Positions 29,234 through 34,233 of a stretch of 34,233 nucleotides of DNA are shown piece by piece. A program made the position numbers and the translations under genes. The stretch comes from Nitrospinota bacterium (lineage in GTDB: Bacteria; Nitrospinota_A; UBA7883): NCBI GenBank assembly GCA_016207925.1, contig JACQZB010000064.1, forward strand, positions 1 through 34,233, written 5' to 3'. How positions within the stretch are numbered: the first letter of the stretch is position 1; each line of letters begins with the position of its first letter. A model generated the notes under the pieces. It saw only the letters and a program-made list of their open reading frames with translations. It did not search any database and was not told the DNA's origin.

Positions 29234-29489
29234 TTACCGGTACGCCTCTCTCCTGTGCGCCACCTTGACCACAGCCACAATCAATCCAGCCTTCAGCGTT
29301 TGATAAATGATCCTGAAATCACCCGTCCGCACCCGATACTAATCATTCTGCCCGGCAAGCTTTACCGCCCCGCGCCCAAAAGGGTCTGCCTTGATGCGTT
29401 CCAGCCTGATTAGAATACGCCCCTCGTGGGCGGGGAAGTTTTTCAATCTGCCGCTGGGCGGCGGGCGTGATGACGACGCGATAGATCAA
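29234..29489 (-). pseudogene. RelE-family toxin pseudogene (frameshift + in-frame TAG)
   Basis: Minus-strand: (L)IYRVVITPAAQRQIEKLPR // AHEGRILIRLERIKADPFGRGAVKLAGQND*YRVRTGDFRIIYQTLKAGLIVAVVKVAHRREAYR*. Confidence 0.93.
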
Positions 29490-29744
29490 TCAGGCGAATC
29501 CAAGTTTCTTCCGCAATTCTTCAAGGCTGATCGAGCCTTTCCGCTTGGCTTCCTTGAGCGCCTTGCGGGCGTCCTTAATATCCATCAATTCTTCAAGCGC
29601 GTCGAGCGTCTCAACATCCTCGATGGGAACCATCGCGGCCACCTTTTTCCCCCAGCGGGTAAGCAGCACCCGCTCCTTTCCATAGGCGGCGCGGTTCACC
29701 ATGTCGGCGAACTGGCTGCGCGCTTTCACTGTGGGAACGTTCAT
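29490..29744 (-). CDS. Phd/YefM-family antitoxin
   Basis: MNVPTVKARSQFADMVNRAAYGKERVLLTRWGKKVAAMVPIEDVETLDALEELMD...; start at 29744 preferred over the ORF-track start. Confidence 0.88.
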   Translation of the reverse strand: MNVPTVKARSQFADMVNRAAYGKERVLLTRWGKKVAAMVPIEDVETLDALEELMDIKDARKALKEAKRKGSISLEELRKKLGFA

Positions 29745-29750
29745 GTCCCA

Positions 29751-29779
29751 AATGTACAGTACGGCGCTTTTAGTGTCAA
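29751..29779 (-). promoter_or_regulatory. Sigma70-like promoter TTGACA-N17-TACATT for the Phd-like antitoxin
   Basis: Minus-strand -35 at 29779-29774, -10 at 29756-29751, 17-bp spacer, 6 nt to ATG. Confidence 0.65.
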
Positions 29780-29787
29780 CCAACACC

Positions 29788-29819
29788 GCCTACGCCTTTA
29801 TATTAATAATCGGCCGTAA
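29788..29819 (-). repeat. 32-bp direct repeat copy B (native/attached rtcB 3' end)
   Basis: GCCTACGCCTTTATATTAATAATCGGCCGTAA versus GCTTACGCCTTTATATTGATAATCGGACGTAA. Confidence 0.93.
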
Positions 29820-30893
29820 ATGGTGGGTGACTTCCACCAAATCCTCCTGCTGACGGATGATCTCGAAAATGTCTTTGTAGGCGCGGGGCGCCTCGTCCAA
29901 TGTGCCGCCGGTGACTTTCGACGTAATCCCCGCCATCTCCTTGCGAAACTCATCGAGCGTGATGATGGACTTGGCCGCCGTGCGGGAGAGCGCACGGCCC
30001 GCGCCGTGGCTGCTGGAATACAGGCTGTCCGGATTGCCCTTGCCGATCACGATAAAGCTGCCGTCGCGCATGTTGCCGGGGATCACGCCCTCCATGCCCG
30101 CCTCGGCGTGCGTGGCGCCCTTGCGGTGGATCCACAATCCGTCCTTCTCCTCGGCGTGGTTGTGGTTGCGGTTGATGAACCGCTCCATCACCGGAGCCTG
30201 GCCGGGCCGCGCGTAGTAATAAATCTCGCGCAGTACGCGCTCGATGATCCGCTTGCGGTTCTCCAGCGCGAATTCCAGGCAGAACTTGAGGTCGCGGATG
30301 TAGTCCTGCCCTTCGCCGGTGTTCACCTGCAATCCGAAATGCCCCTCGCGCGCGCGGGTGGAGCGGCTGGCGCGTTTCATGTACTCCGTGGCCACCGTAT
30401 GCCCGATGTGGCGCGAGCCGGAATGGGTGACCACCCATACGTCGCCGGACTCGTCGGCGTCTATCTCGATAAAGTGGTTGCCGCCGCCCAGCGAGGCCAA
30501 TTGGGTCAATCCCTGATCCTTGTCGAACACGCGCGCGAGGAACGCGGACGTGGACAGATGCGAATGATCCCACCGTTCGGGCCGCCGGTTGTGCGAAAAA
30601 CCGGTGGGCACGGCGCGATAAACGCTGTGGAAAATCTCGTCGCGATGCGGGATGATGTCCGCCGCCTTCAACGGCGTCTTGGCGGCGCACATGCCGCAGC
30701 CGATGTCGTACCCCACCCACGCGGGCACGATCACCCCGTCGGTGGCCACCACGCCGCCGATGGGCATGGAGTAGCCCACGTGCGCGTCCGGCATCAGGGC
30801 GCCCTTGACCACCCACGGCTGGCTCATCGCCGAGTTGTATTGCGCCAGGGTCTGCTCGTCCATCCCCCAGCCAAAGATCACGCTCTTTGCCAT
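29790..30893 (-). CDS. rtcB: RtcB family RNA ligase
   Basis: 'MPDAHVGYSMPIGGVVATDGVIVPAWVGYDIGCGMCA...SLGGGNHFIEI...HSGSRHIGH...GNMRDGSFIVIGKGN...SSSHGAGRALSRTAA'; start at 30893. Confidence 0.95.
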   Translation of the reverse strand: MAKSVIFGWGMDEQTLAQYNSAMSQPWVVKGALMPDAHVGYSMPIGGVVATDGVIVPAWVGYDIGCGMCAAKTPLKAADIIPHRDEIFHSVYRAVPTGFSHNRRPERWDHSHLSTSAFLARVFDKDQGLTQLASLGGGNHFIEIDADESGDVWVVTHSGSRHIGHTVATEYMKRASRSTRAREGHFGLQVNTGEGQDYIRDLKFCLEFALENRKRIIERVLREIYYYARPGQAPVMERFINRNHNHAEEKDGLWIHRKGATHAEAGMEGVIPGNMRDGSFIVIGKGNPDSLYSSSHGAGRALSRTAAKSIITLDEFRKEMAGITSKVTGGTLDEAPRAYKDIFEIIRQQEDLVEVTHHLRPIINIKA

Positions 30894-31014
30894 ACTTTCA
30901 TTATCCCGCCGCCGGGCCGCGAAGGGAATGGGCGTGTGGCCGCGCCAATGTTGCATCCGGCGCGGCGAACGGATATTCTGCATATTCCGTAAACAATTAA
31001 CGATGTAACCGACG

Positions 31015-31902
31015 ATGCTGTTTCAGGACGTCATTCTCCGGCTGCAAAACTACTGGGCCGCGCAGGGCGCCTTGATCGCCCAGCCGTGCGACATAGAAGT
31101 GGGCGCGGGCACCTTCAACCCCCACACCTTCCTGCGCGCCCTGGGGCCGGAGCCGTGGAACTGCGCCTACGTGGAGCCGTCGCGCCGCCCCACCGACGGG
31201 CGCTACGGCGAAAACCCCAACCGCCTTCAGCACTATTACCAGTACCAAGTGGTACTCAAACCAAGTCCGCTGGAGATACAGGACCTCTACTTGCAATCAT
31301 TGGAAAATCTGGGCATCAATCCCAAGCAGCATGACATCCGCTTCGTGGAAGACGATTGGGAATCACCCACCTTGGGCGCCTGGGGCTTGGGCTGGGAGGT
31401 GTGGCTGGACGGAATGGAAGTCACGCAGTTCACCTATTTCCAGCAGTGCGGCGGCATTGACCTAAAACCGGTGACCGGCGAGCTGACCTACGGGCTGGAG
31501 CGCATCACCATGTACCTGCAGAACGTTGACAACGTTTATGACCTGCAATGGGCGCCCGGCGTGAAATACGGCGACGTGCATCACCGAACCGAGGTGGAGT
31601 ATTCCGACTACAACTTCAACCACTCCAACCCCGAACTGCATTTCCGCTGGTTCGACGAGTTCGAGGGCGAGGCTCACCGCCTGCTGGACGCCAAGTTGGT
31701 GTATCCGGCCTACGACTTTTGCCTGAAATGCAGCCACACCTTCAACATGCTCGACGCGCGCGGCGCGATCTCCGTCACCGAGCGCCAGCGCTACATCGGC
31801 CGCGTGCGCGCCATCGCCCGCCGCGTGGCGGAACGCTACCTGGAAATGCGGGGAGAATTGGGGTTCCCATTGCTGAAGGGACAAAAGGCGTCCGCCGCCT
31901 AA
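31015..31902 (+). CDS. glyQ: Glycine--tRNA ligase alpha subunit
   Basis: '[84 protein letters not shown]'. Confidence 0.98.
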   Translation: MLFQDVILRLQNYWAAQGALIAQPCDIEVGAGTFNPHTFLRALGPEPWNCAYVEPSRRPTDGRYGENPNRLQHYYQYQVVLKPSPLEIQDLYLQSLENLGINPKQHDIRFVEDDWESPTLGAWGLGWEVWLDGMEVTQFTYFQQCGGIDLKPVTGELTYGLERITMYLQNVDNVYDLQWAPGVKYGDVHHRTEVEYSDYNFNHSNPELHFRWFDEFEGEAHRLLDAKLVYPAYDFCLKCSHTFNMLDARGAISVTERQRYIGRVRAIARRVAERYLEMRGELGFPLLKGQKASAA

Positions 31903-32309
31903 CGGGATCGCTTACCCTTCGAGCCGCCGCCGTTCCTCCGCCGCCGGTTGCGCCGCCTCTTTTCCTTGTCAATGTACGCCTGCAACTCCTCTGGCGTATT
32001 GAACATCACATCGAATATATCGCCGTAATGCTCGCAGTCGGGCGGATTGTGGGCGCGGCACTGGCTGGGGCGCCGCTCGTAGATCGTGCAAAAGTCGCGC
32101 TCGTCCAGATACCGGCACCGGCCCATCACAAGCTTGTGCCAACGCCGGTCGCGGATGAATATCTTTGTGGTATCGAAATGCAACTGCCACTTAAGCTCGT
32201 CCACCTCATCGCGGGTATTGGGGCGCGTGATGGACTCCTCCAGGCCGTTGCAGCAGCGGGCGGGGCACACTTCGCACCCCTGTAGGCGTTTTTTGGTTGT
32301 GACGCTCAT
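31899..32309 (-). CDS. YkgJ family cysteine cluster protein
   Basis: '[16 protein letters not shown]...[28 protein letters not shown]'. Confidence 0.85.
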   Translation of the reverse strand: MSVTTKKRLQGCEVCPARCCNGLEESITRPNTRDEVDELKWQLHFDTTKIFIRDRRWHKLVMGRCRYLDERDFCTIYERRPSQCRAHNPPDCEHYGDIFDVMFNTPEELQAYIDKEKRRRNRRRRNGGGSKGKRSR

Positions 32310-32327
32310 GGTGATTTTGAAGGATGG

Positions 32328-33404
32328 TTACGACAAGGGATCTTGCTGGTCGTAGATGACCTGATAGCGGATGGGCCGCGCGCCGGCCTGATCCGACTTG
32401 GGCAATAGAAGCTGGTTGCGCACCCGCAGCCACTGCACGTCGGGTTTCAATTCGCGCAGTTTGCCGTCGGCGGGCGATTTGGAATGTTCGTTGTACGAAT
32501 AAACCACGTGGAACAGCGCCACGCCGTAGTCCTTCTCCCGGTGGATCAGGAACTGGTTGGCGAAGTCCGGATTGCCATGGGGATGGGCCTCAATCTGGGC
32601 GATGGCGGCGTTGTCCAATTGCAATAGCGTGTACTTGCTCACGCCGTTTTCCGACAGGCTGGTCAACGTGCGGCTTTCCGACGAAGAGACGTACACCGCG
32701 CTGAAAAACTCCATCTGCCGCAACAACTGCGCCGCCAGCATCGCCGCCGTGCGCCGTCCGGAGATGGTGTGGTGGAAGGAGTAGTACTCGAACAGCTTTT
32801 CGGTCATCGCCTGGGCGAAATCGTCCCCCTTCTCGTACAGGTCCTTGGAGATGTAGCGCAACTCGCGCCCCAGCGTCTCCGCGGCGGAGTCTATCAACCA
32901 GTCAATCCGCACGTGGAAATGCGACAGCATGAACCGGTTCTTGTGCCGCGCCGTGCCGTCGCGCTGGATCAGCAGGGCGTAGTCCACCGGCATCAACGCC
33001 CGCAACAGGTCGTAGAACCGGTTGGTCTCGAAATATTTCATCTTCGTCTGGAACCGGTCGGACAGGTTCAGGCCCGCCAGTTTAAGCTCGCCCAGGTTTT
33101 CCTTGACCACCTTGTTGTCGGAAAAGTAGCGGATGTATTTTTTAAGCTCGGCGGGCACGGGCTGTTCGGTGAATATCACGATGAAGGTGTTCATCAAGGC
33201 GTTCTCCACCTCGGAGACCTTGGCGCGGGGCTTCAGCTCGCGTTTTTCCACGAACGGCCAGGGCCGGCCCGCCTTGAGAAAATTGTGGAACGAATCCACC
33301 AGTGAGTAATCAATGAGGTAACGGTCCAACTCGTCGCGCAGCGCGCGGTACACGGCGCGGGTGCGCTTTTCCTCGAAGCTAAGTTCGTTTCTGTGCAGCC
33401 ACAT
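32328..33404 (-). CDS. Hypothetical protein, 358 aa, no family recognised
   Basis: Long ORF with mixed alpha/beta composition, no motif I can name. Confidence 0.75.
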   Translation of the reverse strand: MWLHRNELSFEEKRTRAVYRALRDELDRYLIDYSLVDSFHNFLKAGRPWPFVEKRELKPRAKVSEVENALMNTFIVIFTEQPVPAELKKYIRYFSDNKVVKENLGELKLAGLNLSDRFQTKMKYFETNRFYDLLRALMPVDYALLIQRDGTARHKNRFMLSHFHVRIDWLIDSAAETLGRELRYISKDLYEKGDDFAQAMTEKLFEYYSFHHTISGRRTAAMLAAQLLRQMEFFSAVYVSSSESRTLTSLSENGVSKYTLLQLDNAAIAQIEAHPHGNPDFANQFLIHREKDYGVALFHVVYSYNEHSKSPADGKLRELKPDVQWLRVRNQLLLPKSDQAGARPIRYQVIYDQQDPLS

Positions 33405-33536
33405 GAGACGTTACAGCAAATCGCGCGACGGCGGGATTCCTTTTAACTTCCGATATAGTATATGGTTCCCCCGTCCGGCGCAAATTTTTGGATGCTTTTG
33501 GCTTTTACGCCGCCCCCGTTGGGGGTATCATGGGTC

Positions 33537-34233
33537 ATGCCGCTATCCGAAGCCAATTTCCGCAAAACCATCGAACGCCTGCTCACCAGCCCCTTGACGT
33601 TGCGCGAAATCATGCGGCGGCTTAAGCTCAAGGGCGACCAGCGCGCCCAGACGCGCGAAAGGATCCGCGCGCTGGCCGCCGATGGGTTCATCGTCCACAT
33701 CCGCGGCGCGCGCTACGGCCTGCCGGAAAAAATGAACCTGGTTACCGGCGTCGTGCAGGGCCACCGCGACGGGTACGGGTTCGTGATCCCCGGTAACGCG
33801 GCCCTGCCCGACGTATTCATTGGCGCACGCAATTTCGACGAGGCCATGCACGGCGACCGCGTGGTCTGCCGCGTGGAATCGCGCCGCGCCGACGGGCGGG
33901 CCGAGGGGCGCGTCATCCGCGTGCTTGACCGCGCCCACGAAACCCTGGCCGGCCGTTTTCAGGAGGCGCGCGGCGCGGGGTTTGTCACCCCGTTCGAAAC
34001 GCGCATTGTCCAGGAACTGTTCATCCCCCCCGGCAAGACCCAGGGGGCCAGGGATGGCCAAGCCGTGGTGGCCCGCATCCTCGAACATCCCGCCAAGCAG
34101 CGCCAGGCCCAGGGCGAAATCATCCGTGTGCTCGGCGACCCGGAAGACCCCTCCGTCGAACTGGCCATAGTGACCGCGCGCTATCACCTGCGCGCCGAAT
34201 TCCCCCCGGCCGCGCTGACCGAGGCCGCCGCGG
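33537..34233 (+). CDS. rnr: Ribonuclease R, N-terminal part (HTH + cold-shock domains), truncated by window end
   Basis: MPLSEANFRKTIERLLTSPLTLREIMRRLKLKG...GVVQGHRDGYGFVIPGNAALPDVFIGARNFDEAMHGDRVVCRVE. Confidence 0.9.
   Translation, partial: MPLSEANFRKTIERLLTSPLTLREIMRRLKLKGDQRAQTRERIRALAADGFIVHIRGARYGLPEKMNLVTGVVQGHRDGYGFVIPGNAALPDVFIGARNFDEAMHGDRVVCRVESRRADGRAEGRVIRVLDRAHETLAGRFQEARGAGFVTPFETRIVQELFIPPGKTQGARDGQAVVARILEHPAKQRQAQGEIIRVLGDPEDPSVELAIVTARYHLRAEFPPAALTEAAA

Noticed and set aside
29391-29819. 142-aa plus-strand ORF
   Set aside because: Antisense to the relE pseudogene and Phd antitoxin, both recognisable on the minus strand.
29820-30992. 390-aa plus-strand ORF
   Set aside because: Exact antisense of rtcB; no independent signature.
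31015-31902. glyQ without adjacent glyS
   Set aside because: Only shows that the subunit genes are not adjacent in the downstream window; glyS may lie elsewhere, so not reported as a loss.

Overview
This is a GC-rich bacterial chromosomal segment, mostly core genes: ROK kinase (partial), SPOR protein, DUF4139/MuiA-like, TatD-radical SAM fusion, purA, serA, class-V aminotransferase, a two-component system, SDR, PhzF, YajQ, thrS, spermidine-synthase-like membrane protein, Sua5/YrdC, etfB-etfA-ETF-QO, rtcB, glyQ, YkgJ-like, and rnr (partial). Small accessory patches sit directly downstream of core genes and in the same orientation. These are (1) a HigBA-like locus behind purA, with the toxin gene broken by a 132-bp palindromic element and the antitoxin intact; (2) an intact PIN-toxin module wedged between the histidine kinase and its response regulator; (3) a RelE/antitoxin module behind the response regulator, with relE split by an IS1595-type element; and (4) a Phd/RelE module behind rtcB, with relE a pseudogene. 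Modules 3 and 4 are each bracketed by a direct repeat of the 3' end, including the stop codon, of the adjacent core gene: 39/39 bp for the response regulator and 29/32 bp for rtcB. In the rtcB case all three differences are synonymous or stop-for-stop. This suggests small toxin-antitoxin cassettes that integrate at protein-gene 3' ends and restore or duplicate the C-terminus, followed by toxin loss with antitoxin retention. That is the observation I consider most worth pursuing. All family assignments come from reading the translated sequence; no searches were run.
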